A stretch of 64,000 nucleotides of DNA. It comes from Acorus gramineus (Eukaryota; Streptophyta; Magnoliopsida; Acorales; Acoraceae). The translations under genes were made by a program, and so were the position numbers. This document shows, in pieces, positions 47,933 to 59,112 of this stretch (the first letter of the stretch is position 1; each line of letters begins with the position of its first letter). The notes below the pieces were generated by a model. It did no database searches, was not told the origin of the DNA, and saw only the letters and a program-made list of their open reading frames with translations. The stretch is taken from positions 868,001 to 932,000 of the forward strand of contig JAUJYN010000018.1 in NCBI GenBank assembly GCA_030737835.1, read 5' to 3'.

Positions 47933-50407
47933 TTTGTTCAGGGCAGAGTTGCAGCACTTTCGGCCGAGGAGGCGCAGGCTTCAGGTAGCGTGGTCCGAGG
48001 TATTGTTCAGATCTCCCAGCTCCCTGCATATGTGTTATTTGATTCCGGAGCCACGCACTCGTTCGTGTCTCCTGCTTTCGCGAGATGGACGGGCGTGGCG
48101 TCCCCCCCTCTTGATGCTATCCTGGAGATATCATTGCCCGTCGAAGACCGTGTTCTCCTCCGTTCTGTGTACCGAGGGTGTACTGTGGTGATTGCGGAGC
48201 ATGAGTTTCCAATGGAGTTGGTAGAGCTTGCCATGACGGACTTCGATGCCATCCTGGGAATTGATTGGCTTTCAGCTAGTCACGCCAGCATCGACTGTTT
48301 TGCCAAGTCGGTGTCTTTCCACCTTCCGGGTCGGAGGTCCTTCCAATTCGTGGGCGATCGTGACGTGGCCCCTTTGGGGTTCGTGTCGTCCATTCAGGCA
48401 TGGAGACTCCTTCAGGGAGGATGCGAGGGTTTTCTGGCGTACATTGCTCAGGAGGACGCACCGCTGCGGGCAGATATCAGTCAGACTCCGGTCGTGGCAG
48501 AGTATCCCGAGGTTTTCCCTGATGATCTTCCGGGATTACCGCCGGATCGCGCGATCGAGTTTGAGATAAATCTGATTCCGGGGACCGAGCCGATTTTGAG
48601 AGCTCCGTACCGGATGGCCCCTGCAGAGCTGAAGGTGCTCAAGGAGCAGTTGGAGGAGTTGCTGGAGAAGGGCTTCGCACGTCCGAGTGTCTCTCCGTGG
48701 GGTGCCCCTGTTCTGTTTGTGTAGAAGAAGGACGGTTCACTGCGGCTTTGTATTGATTACAGGCAGCTGAACAAGCGGACCGTGAAGAACAAGTATCCCT
48801 TGCCACGGATTGACGATCTGTTTGACCAGCTCCAGGGAGCGCGAGTCTTTTCTAAGATCGATCTCCGTTTGGGTTACTATCAGCTGAAGATCCGGGAGTC
48901 AGACATTCTGAAGACGGCCTTTCGTACCCGTTATGGGCACTACGAGTTCAGAGTACTGCCGTTTGGGTTGACGAATGCGCCGGTGGCCTTCATGGATCTG
49001 ATGAACCGGGTGTTTCGGCCCTTCCTCGACTCCTTTGTAGTAGTCTTCATCAATGATATTCTGGTGTACTCGAGGAGTCTTGAGGAGCACGCTGACCATC
49101 TCCGCACTGTCTTGGAGACTTTGGCCCGACATCAGTTGTTTGCCAAGTTCAGCAAGTGCGAGTTTTGGTTGGAGCTATGGCCTTTCTGGGCCATGTGATT
49201 TTCGGCGAGGGCATATCTGTGGACCCGGACAGGACGCTAGCCGTGTCAAATTGGCGTCGACCGTCGAACCCCACAGAGATTCGGAGCTTCCTGGGCTTGG
49301 CGGGTTATTACAGGAGGTTTGTCGAGGGTTTCTCGAAGATAGCTGTACCTCTTACCTGCCTCACTCGGAAGGATGTCCGGTTCGAGTGGTCCCCGTCTTG
49401 CGAGGAGAGCTTCCAGGAGTTGAAGCGAAGGCTCACCTCAGCGCCAGTTCTTACCCTTCCGTCTGGGAGTGGTGGGTTCGCAGTATACTCCGATGCATCG
49501 CGGTTGGGTGTGGGTTGCGTCCTGATGCAGCACGGTAAGGTTGTGGCTTACGCGTCGCGTCAGTTGAAGCCCCATGAGCAGAATTACCCCACCCACGACC
49601 TTGAGTTGGCAGCGATCATCTTTGCGCTGAAGATGTGGAGGCATTACCTCTATGGCGAGGAGTTTGAGCTCTTTACTGATCATAAGAGCTTAACATATTT
49701 GCAGTCCCAGCCGGAGCTCAACATGCGTCAGAGACGTTGGGTCGAGTTCCTGAAGGACTACGATTGTGACATCGCTTACCATCCGGGTAAGGCGAATGTC
49801 GTGGCGGATGCTCTCAGCAGGTAGCCCTTGGGCATGGCCGCCCACATGGCTGTACGTCGTTGGAGGCTTCTGGAGGAGGCCGCTTGCTGGATCAGCGTTC
49901 GAGAGACTCCTGCGGGTGGCTTTTTGGCCAGGCTAGTCATCAGAAGAGCTACGCCGATCATCGTCGCCGTGAGCTCGTTTTCGAGGTTGGTGACCATGTC
50001 TTCCTGAAGGTGTCCCCGATGAAGGGCATCTTCCGTTTCGGCGTGCGGGCAAGCTGAGTCCGCGTTTCATTGGGCCGTTCCTCATCCTTGAGCGAGTTGG
50101 GGAGGTGGCCTATCGCATAGCTCTGCCCCCACAGTTGGCTCAGGCCCATGACGTCTTCCATGTCTCGCAGTTGAGGCGTTATGTCCACGATCCTGCTCAC
50201 GTCATCCCGTTCGAGCCGCTCGTCTTCGAGCCGGACTTGTCATTCGTCGAGCAGCCGATCGAGATCCTGGACTGTCGCGAGAAGAGGCTCCGTACCAAGA
50301 CCGTCCAGTTGGTCAAGGTGCGATGGCAGCACTGTTCCGGTGCCGAGGCCACTTGGGAGCTCGAGGACGCCATGCGTGACGCGTATCCACATCTCTTCCC
50401 TTCCTAG
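47933..50407 (+). pseudogene. pol: Ty3/gypsy Pol remnant, element C
   Basis: Same frame as gag. Protease has DSGATHSF at 48041-48064. The reverse transcriptase region starts at about 48590. A TAG stop at 48722 interrupts it. FSKIDL and LPFGLTNAP are present, but the active-site motif reads FIND (Asn codon 49052-49054) instead of two aspartates. A frameshift near 49175 follows. RNase H (49440-49821) keeps YSDAS, DLELAA, FTDHKSL and VADALSR, and ends at a TAG (49822). Of integrase only the very start (GGFLARL, about 49917) and the C-terminal part remain, joined near 49937, so zinc finger and catalytic core are deleted. Another frameshift lies near 50048. The C-terminus (VRWQHCSGAEATWELEDAM) resembles chromovirus ends. 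Not functional. Confidence 0.9.
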
Positions 50408-50440
50408 ATGTTCTTGTATTTATTTTGGGGACAAAATTTC

Positions 50441-50455
50441 CTAAGGGGGGAAGAA
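50441..50455 (+). other. Polypurine tract, element C
   Basis: CTAAGGGGGGAAGAA directly before the 3' LTR; it primes plus-strand synthesis. Confidence 0.9.
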
Positions 50456-53132
50456 TGTTATATATGTGTCACTTTTTGCCTTCTGGTCACCATTGGAGCA
50501 TTCTGGCAGTTTTTTTCAGCTTTTTCTTTTTCGATCGGAACCGCTAAAATTTTGGATTTTTGGCTATCATCATGAGCTTGAGAACTCTGATTGAAAATCT
50601 AACTGCATATTATGTGTCCTGGTGCCATTCCAAGCCGCTCATGAAAATTTCATCGAATTCTGGTAACGCTTTAGAATTTCGCAGTTTTGAATCGTATCCG
50701 GGTTTTGACCAAGCGAAAAGTCATTGGGAGACTTGACTTGGTCAAAGTTGACCCTTGACTTGGTCAATTGGTTTTGTTTGGTAGTGTGGTTGGGTTGACT
50801 AGGGTCAAAGCTCACCTAAACCTAGCTTAACCTAATTAATTTCTAAGTGTAAGTGAGTGGTGAGTGTGTGAGTGTGTGTGTGGTGTGTGTGTGGTGACTT
50901 AAAGAGGTCCACGCCCAAGAATAGTTCCCCCTCCCTATTCATCATCTTCTCTCTCAAGCTCTCTCAAAAGCTCTCACTCCCTCTCTTTAGATACCCCATT
51001 TGACCTAGTTAGAGTGTTCAAAAGAAGAACCCATTGAAGGAGAAAAGATAGGTGAGGACCCGATCTATCTTTCTATGGTCTTGGATCTCCATTTCCCCTT
51101 GGTTTTCCTCCTCTCTTACCTCCTTTTATCCCCTGTTTTCAGCCCTTCTTTGGCTGAGAAGAAGGATTGGTGGTGGTGGTCTTGGAGGTGGCGAATCGGT
51201 GCGCGAAGAGATGCGGATTAGGATGTGTTTTTGGGTATGCATGGCATGCATGGTGGTTGGGGGTGTTGGAGGGGGGGGGCTGTTGGGGGCTGTGGGGCTG
51301 GTGGAGTGGCTCGGGTGCGCGTAAGGGATCATCCCTGCGCATGCGCACAAGCCTGTGCGCGCAGGCAAGGCAGGCGGGCAGACGGGTGAGCAGGTGCGTG
51401 CGTGCGGGCATGCGTGCGGGTGCTGCGCAGGGGGTGCAGTGCGCGCGGGGCGAGCGAGCGTGCGCACGGGGGTACTGTGCTGGGGCACAGTGCGCGCGGG
51501 TGCACCCAGGGCTGGACGCGCGGTGCGCGCTGGCACGCGCGGGCGTGCGCACGAGCGTGCGGCGTGTCTGGGCGTGCGGGCAGAGGCGCGGCAGCGCGCC
51601 TGGGCGCACGGGCTAGGGTGCGGCAGTGCGCCCGGGGCGCGGGTGTGCGTGCGTGCGTGCGCACCCGTGCGTGCGCGTGCGGGTGGCCGTGCGCATGGCT
51701 GCCCGGGGGTGCGAGAATGTGTCGGGGAACTCGGACTCTCGTGCGTACGGGCCCGTATGCATGCTTGTCCGAGTGTTGGGTATTTCTAGCGTATTTTGTA
51801 TGTATTTAGTATGTATTTGTGTATTTTACTCACCATGTTGAATGCCCTGTCTTGTAGATCTTGACGGACGGTCACGCGACGACCCGGGTATTGGTGAGTG
51901 GGACAATCCATCCCAGTAGGGAGGCGTTCTATACACTTAGGAGTGTATTGCCCTCCGTTGGGGCACCATAGTTGCATATTAACTTTTATTAACTATAACT
52001 ATGCATGCATGATTATTATGTAGTATCCATGCCACCCTAGACCTTGTATGTTAGGGATACTTGCCCTTTATGATATGTATAAATGCCCATGCATCCTGAT
52101 ACTATGTTTTCATGCTAGGAAAGCCTCAACCTACGCATGTGTCCCATTTAGTTTAATTTATTTAAATCAAATGCGAGTTATTGATAATTAGCATGCTTAG
52201 TGAATATTATAACCTTGTGGTTATAATATAGGCTTCCCCGCATCTTAGTTATGCGCCCTGGAGGAATTCTGAAGAATTCATGACATTTGTAGAGTTGAGA
52301 TCGGTGTCGGCGGATCCAAGTGGATCGTATCCGTGTGGGTAGGCTGTTTCTCTTCCCTTCGTTGGATCCGTGTAGGGACTCCTCAGCGTTAGACAGGCCG
52401 TCCTGACAGAGGGCTCCCATCAGTAGGCACCTCCTGATTTGGTTTCGGACTGTGCTGAATCGTGGGAGTAGACCAGGCGAGCTACGGTGTGGAGGAGAGG
52501 CTATCGGTGGACCAAGGGCGATTAACAGCCTAGTCAGTCCCAAAAGACCATGTCACCAGTTTGAGGGTGAGGGTGAGGGTGTAGTGGGTTGGCGATGAGC
52601 GACCCACTGGTTTGTGTAGTTGTTGCCACTTAGAGGCTATGAATGATTTGAGGTTAATATGAATTGTGATGCATGGGTTGTGCTATTCACTGAGCGTGTG
52701 GCTCACCCCTCGCATATATTTTTCTTCAGTGATCTCCGAGTCGGATCTGAAGGAGGAGCTCCCCGAGGCACGTCAGCAGTAGCGGAGCAGCGCCACATTC
52801 TGCTTGCGAGAGGCCATCAGCATCCCCCCCTCCCTTTGATTGTATGTATCGTATTCTGTGCTTGGGCACATGTTTGTATTATATTTGGATGTCGTTGTAT
52901 ATATTGGCTCTCACAGGACAGTTGATTATGTATCGAGTCTGTAATATGTCTTTGAATTACAGATTCAGTCTTTAAGCTTCCGCTATTTGTGTATATATCA
53001 TGTCAGCCTCATTGTTGTCTGTGTTGTTATTTTTGATGTTGTTTAGGGTATGTTATTGACCTCCTGTATAGACTGCTGATATCATATATACCATTTGCCG
53101 CGTCCCGGGGACGGCCGCCCTGGGGCGTGACA
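50456..53132 (+). repeat. Element C 3' LTR
   Basis: 2677 bp, ending GGGGCGTGACA. It has lost about 75 bp near 51210 that contain the intron-1 donor in the 5' LTR, while its GC tract (about 51310-51760) is longer. The acceptor reads CTTGTAG (51857). Confidence 0.94.
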
Positions 53133-54319
53133 ACAGTAGTATTCGATATATCGATAAGTGATTAGCGAGAGTAGTTGTTTTTCCATTGCGTTCGCTTTGC
53201 GAACATGGAATGTTTACTCCCATTGTCGTCCGTGATGAAGAGGCCCGGGTTGTAGCTATCCTGACAAAGGGCTCCTGTCACGCCCCGGGCGTCCCCGGGA
53301 CGCGGCAAGCGTATATATGATATCAGCAGTCAATATAGGAAGTCAATAACATACTCCAACAACATCAACAATTTCAACACAGACAACAAGGGGGTGACAT
53401 GATATATACACAAATAGCGGAAGTTAAAAAGACTGAATTTGTAACTCAAGACATATTACAGACTCGATACATAATCAACTGTCCTGTGAGAGCCAATATA
53501 TACAACGACATCCAAATATAATACAAACGCGTGCCCAAGCACGGAATATAATACATACAATCAAAAGGGATGCTGATAGCCTCTAAAACTCGCGGGACGT
53601 GGCGCTGCTCCGCTACTGATGAAGTCCCTCGGGGAGCTCCTCCTCTAGATCCGACTCAGATAGCACTAGAGAAAAATATTATGCGAGGGGTGAGCCACAC
53701 GCTCAGTGAATAGCACAACCCATGCATCACAATTTATATTAACCACCAGATATTAATAACCACAATTTTATTATTCAAGCCCCAAAGTGGCAACAACTAT
53801 TCAAATCCAGTGGGTCGCTATCGCCAACCCACTACACCCTCACCCTCACCCCTCAATAGGTGACATAGGATATTGGGACTTACTAGGCTAATAATCATCC
53901 TTACACAAATCCAGTGGGTCGCTATCGCCAACCCACTACACCCTCACCCTCACCCCTCAATAGGTGACATAGGATATTGGGACTGACTAGGCTGTTGGTC
54001 ACCCTTGGTCCACCGATAGTCTCTCCTCCACTCCGTAGGCCGCTTGGCCACTCCCACATTCAGCACAGTCCGTCCCAAATCAGGAGGTGCCTACTGATGG
54101 GAGCCCCTCCACGGGACAGCCTTTCTAACGCTGGGGCAGTCTCTACACGGATCCAACAAAGGGAATAGAACATCCTATCCATACGCATATGATCCACTCG
54201 GATCCACTGACAGCACATCTCAACAACTCTAATGACATGAATTCTTCAGAATTCCTCCAGGGCGCATAACCAGGATGCGGGGAACATATATAATAATAAT
54301 AATGAGGGTTATAATATTA

Positions 54320-54440
54320 TTGGGAAAAGAAACCTTGGGAGGGCAGCATGAGGTCCCGATATAGGACATCCTGACAACCAAACAAGGAACACGGAGCACC
54401 CTAGCCCGGGTCTCAATGTTGACCTCGCAAGGCCCCTCCC
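54320..54440. mobile_element. 121-bp MITE-like insert, copy 2
   Basis: Same length and same 10-bp flanks TATAATATTA (54310-54319, 54441-54450) as at 11665-11785. Confidence 0.6.
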
Positions 54441-54765
54441 TATAATATTATCAAGGCATGCTGAAATCATATGCTAGCATTTAATTTAAATAAATTAAAC
54501 TAAATGGGAACATGCATCGGTCGGGGCTTCCTAGCATGCGAACAGGGTGACAGGATGCATGGCTCTTACACATATCCTAAGGGTGCAAGTCCCTAACATA
54601 CAAAGTCTAGGGTAGCATGCATACTACATATTAATCAAGTTAATATTAACCGTGGTGCCCCAGGGGAGGACGGTATACGCCCAAGTGCATATAGCGCCTC
54701 CCAACTGGGTTGGATTGTACCACTCACCAACACACTCGGGTCGTCGCGTGACCGTCCGTCAAGAT

Positions 54766-55455
54766 CTGCAAGACAGGGTAATCAACTCGGTGAGTAAAAT
54801 ACATAAATACCACTACAAATACACTAAAAATACCCAACACTCGGACAAACGTACATACGGTCCGCACGCACGCGAGCTCGAGCACCCCGACTCAATCCTG
54901 AACCCCTGGGCAGCCATTCGCATAGCCACCCGCACGCGCACGCACGAATGCGCACGCACGCACACACCCCGGCACCACCGGCGCATTGCCGCGCGCCTGT
55001 TCGCGCGCCCCAACGCACTGCCGCACGCACGCGCACGCTCGCGCGCGCCCGCCCGCGCCCCACGCGTAGCACCCCGCTCACGCCCCAGCACGTGCACGCA
55101 CGCACGCGCACGCGCGCGCGCACCGGTCCCCAGCTCCGCGCCCAGGCGCCCTGCCTCGCGCCCAGGCGCCCAACCCGCGCGCGCGCCCGCGCGCACCCCC
55201 GCTCGCACCCTCTCTCGCGCTTGCACCCACGCGCAATCCCGCGCGCACCGGCGCGCACGCGCCCGCGCGCGTCTGTGCGCCCGCCTGCGCGCGCACGCGC
55301 GTAGACGACGCCCAGCACGCACCCATCCCATTCTAACAACATTTTCACCCATCCCAACCCCTCACACACACCCTAACACCTCTACCTAGCATGCATGACT
55401 TCCCAACCAACCCCTTAAGCCAAGAAAACCAAGAAAAAGGAGGGGAGGAGCTCAC
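54766..55455 (-). other. Candidate LTR intron 1
   Basis: On the minus strand GTGAGCTC follows CCAAG, ending TTGCAG before ATCTTGACGG; 690 bp. Confidence 0.53.
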
Positions 55456-56410
55456 CTTGGGAGGGAAAAGAAAGGGAGAGGTTCGGGGGGCCTTCGCGCA
55501 CCGAAACGCCGCCACCGGAACCACCACCTCCACTCAGCCTCCTCATGGCAGCAAAACAGGGGGGGGGGGGGGAGAACATGCAAAAAGGAAGCTTGAGAGA
55601 GGGAAGAAAACAAGCAACAACACATGAACCACCATCACTTCCTCCTCCACCATCTCCTTCTCTTTGAAACAAAAACACAAACACTTGGGGGGGCAAAGGA
55701 AAAGAGAAGGAGAGACCAGATGATGTTGTCGTGGGATTTGGGAGGGGAGAGAGAGAGGAGAAGAGATATTTATCAAAATATCTAAGGAGAATTTACTAAG
55801 TCGCCCTTCGACTAGAAATTCTGCACAAGCTTCACTGGAACAGCCATAACTTCCCCGATACAGCTCCGAATTGCTTGATTCCAAGACCGATGGAAAGCTA
55901 AGAAGATTATCTACAACTTTCATGTTCATGGAAAGATCAGATAATCTCTCCAGCTAATCCGAAATTAGAGCTAAACATGGAACAGGGCTGCTGCCAGAAT
56001 TTCCATCCCCGGGGTATACTTGGAAAAATACCCATAACTTTTACTACAAGAATCCAGTTGGTCTAATTCCACTTCTGTGCGAAAGCTAACTCAAAACTGG
56101 ACATCTCATAATAAAATCATAATTAAACCTCTTCATCTTGGATTTTAACAAAATCAAATCCAAAACCCAAATTGGAAATACATAACTTAGGAAAAAAAAA
56201 ATTATGTACCCAAATCTTCAAACAGGGCACTCCAAATGACACAGACACAACAGCTCCCATCCGTAGGTACCACCGATGCGTTCAGGAGCGTACTGATCGT
56301 GGGAGTATACCAGGTAGAGGCTACCCGGGAGAGGGCTAACGAATGATATTGCGAGCGTGGAATCGTTCTCCCCTTCGTTGGATCCGATGTAGGAACTCCC
56401 CGGCTATGTG

Positions 56411-59112
56411 TGTCACGCCCCAAGGCGGCCGTCCCCAATACGTGGCAAATATATATAATATCAGCAGTCAATACAGGAGATCAATAAAAGACTCTAAACA
56501 ACATCGAAAATGACAACATAATCAATAATGTAGCTGACATAATATATATACATATAGCGGAAGCTTAAACGACTGAGTCTATAATTCAAAGACATATTAC
56601 AGACCCGAATACATAATCAACTGTCCTGTGAGAGCCAATATAAACAAAGACATCCATATACAAGTGTTGTGCCCAAGCACGGATAACAATACATACAAGC
56701 AAAGAAGGGGATGCTGATGGCCTCTCACTCGCAGAACCCAAAACGTGAACGCTGCTCCGCTACTGATGTGATGCCTCGGGGAGCTCCTCCTTCAGATCCG
56801 ACTCAGTAACAACTGGAGGAAAAGAATATGTGAGGGGTGAGCCACACGCTCAGTGAATGGCACAATCTATGCAACACAACTCATATTAACCTTATAATAG
56901 TTAAAGTCCCTAAACGGGAGTAACTGTACAAGCTAGTGGGTCGTAACATCGCCGACCCACCCCACCCTCACCCTCACCCTTTAGGGGTGACATGGGCCTT
57001 TTGGGACAGACTAGACTGCTCTCCACCCTTGTCCACCAGTAGCCTCTCCCTCGCGTAGCCTCTACCTGGTATACTCCCACGATCAATACCCTCCGAACGC
57101 ATCGGTGGTACCTACAGATGGGAGCCCTCTGTCAGGACAGCTTTCCCAACGCCGGGGAGTCCCTACTCGGATCCAACGAAGGGAGAAAATAGCCTACTCA
57201 CACGGATACGATCCTCTTGGATCCGTCGACAACGATTTCTAACACTACTAATGTCATGAATTCTCAAGAATTCCTCCAGGGCGCATAACTGAGATGCGGG
57301 GAAACATATATTATAATAACAAGGTTATAATATTTTCTAAGGCATGCTCATACCAACATAATCTCATTTTGATTTAATTAAATTAAACTAAATGGGAAAC
57401 ATGCATAGATCAAGGCATGTATGGGCCTCTATACATGATACATGGATGTATATCCCTAGCATACAATGTCTAATATGGCATGGTTACATCATAGTAAAAC
57501 ATGCATTAACATAGTTTCTCATTGACACAAGTTAATATGCAATTATGGTGCCCCAGGGGAGGGCAATGCACGCCTACGTGCATCGAACGCCTCCCTACTG
57601 GGTTGGATTGACCCACTCACCGCAACCCGGGTCGTTGCATGACCGTTCGCCAAGATCTGCAAGACATGGGCATTCAATATGGTGAGTAAACTACACAAAT
57701 ATACATGAAATTTACTAGAAATACCAAATACTCGGACAAGCATGCATACGGACTCGCACGCATGCGAGCACGCATGTACGCACGCAAGTCTGAGTGCCCC
57801 GACACCTACCCGAACCCTCGGGCAGCCACACGCATGGCCCCCCGCACGCGCATGCACGCATACGCACGCACGCACGCGCCCCAGCACCCTCGGCGCACTG
57901 CCGCGCGCCTGCCCGCGCGCGCGCGCACGCTCGCGTCTAGCCCGCGCGCCCTCGCGCGCACTACGAGCCCGTGCAGAACCCCGCGCATGCCCCAGCACGC
58001 GCACGCACGCGCACTGCCCCCCAGCCCCGTGCCCCGACGCATGCCCGAGCGCACTGCCCCGCGCGCGCGCACGCCTTGCTCGCACCCCCGCTCGCGCCAG
58101 CGCCCGCACGCTTCTGTGCGCCCGCCTGCGCCTGCCAGCACCCTCCTGCGCGCGCCCAGCCTATCTTAACCCCTTTTTAACCATCTCCAACCCCTCACAC
58201 ACACTCTAACTCATATGCATAGCATGCATGAACACCCTAACCATCCGAACAACCCTAAAAATCAAAAAGAAGGGGAAGAGGACTTACCAAAAGAGGGAAA
58301 GGGAAAGGGGGAGATGCGGGGCTCTCGACGCGCCCACGACCACCTCAACCACCACCACCACCATCACCACCTCTTCAGCCTCTCCTCAGCCTCCTTCTTG
58401 GCTGAAAATCAGGGGGGGGGGGGGAAAGGGCATGAGAGGGAGCTTGAGAGAAGAGATCAACAACATCAACAACACCTACACAAACCCTCACCAACACTTC
58501 CTCCTCCACCTTCTCCTTCTCTTTGAGGAAATAACACAAACACCTTGGGGGGGCTTTGAAACAGAGAAAGAGAGACAAGAAGTTGACGTGGGATGTGGGA
58601 GAGAGAGAGGGAGAGATATTTTGGGGCACATAAATATCCTAAAGAGGGATCAAATGACTAAGTCGTCCTTGACCAGAAATTCTGTACATGCTTCACTAGA
58701 ACAGCCATAACTTCCTCAATATAGCTCCGAATTGCACAATTCAAAGTCCGTTGGAAAGCCAAGAAGATTATCTACAACTTTCATGTTTATGCCAAGATCA
58801 AATAATCCCTCTAGCTATTCCGAAATGTGAGCTAAACATTGAACAGGGCTGCTACCAGAATTTCCATCCCCGGGGTATACTTGGAAAAATACCCATAACT
58901 TTTACTACATGAATCCAGTTGATCTAATTCCACTTTTGTATGAAAGCTAACTCGGAACTGAGCATCTCATAATAAACTCATACTTAAACCTCTTCATCTT
59001 GGATTTTAAACAAATCAAATCCAAATACCTAATTGGTAATACATAACTTCTAGGAAAAAAATTATGTAGCCAAATTTTCAATCAGAACGCTCCAAATGAC
59101 ACAGGCATAACA
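56411..59112 (-). mobile_element. Family-B-type solo LTR, reverse
   Basis: From TGTCACGCCCCAAGGC to GACACAGGCATAACA, 2702 bp. Flanks ATGTG (56406-56410) and ACGCG (59113-59117) can both derive from ACGTG, the base order of the uninterrupted LTR, by one change each. The interrupted LTR resumes at GAGGGAAAGGGCTACCGG. Confidence 0.88.
57657..58287 (-). other. Candidate LTR intron 1
   Basis: On the minus strand GTAAGTCC follows CTTTTG, ending TTGCAG before ATCTTGGCG; 631 bp. Confidence 0.55.

Larger units (their letters stand above)
43895..53132 (+). mobile_element. Element C: Del/Tekay-like Ty3/gypsy retrotransposon
   Basis: A complete 9.24-kb element: LTRs 43895-46452 and 50456-53132, primer site, gag, protease, reverse transcriptase, RNase H, remnants of integrase, and polypurine tract. 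A perfect ACAGT duplication is at 43890-43894 and 53133-53137. It lies in the 3' LTR of element B. Lineage is inferred from LTR length, the primer site and a C-terminal pol stretch resembling chromovirus ends. Several lesions make it inactive. Confidence 0.95.
53276..56252 (-). mobile_element. Mosaic solo LTR, reverse
   Basis: From TGTCACGCCCCGGGC to GACACAGACACAACA, 2977 bp, between perfect GCTCC duplications (53271-53275, 56253-56257). Its 3' end is of type A (GATATCATATATAC variant) but its U3 is family B. Carries the 121-bp MITE-like insert and a local tandem repeat of 103 bp (53802, 53905). Confidence 0.93.

Noticed and set aside
47580-48191. Ser-rich open frame overlapping the gag tail, and an Ala-rich frame on the opposite strand (47601-48029)
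   Set aside because: Both are shadows of the CAG-repeat part of gag and the protease frame; neither shows a domain.
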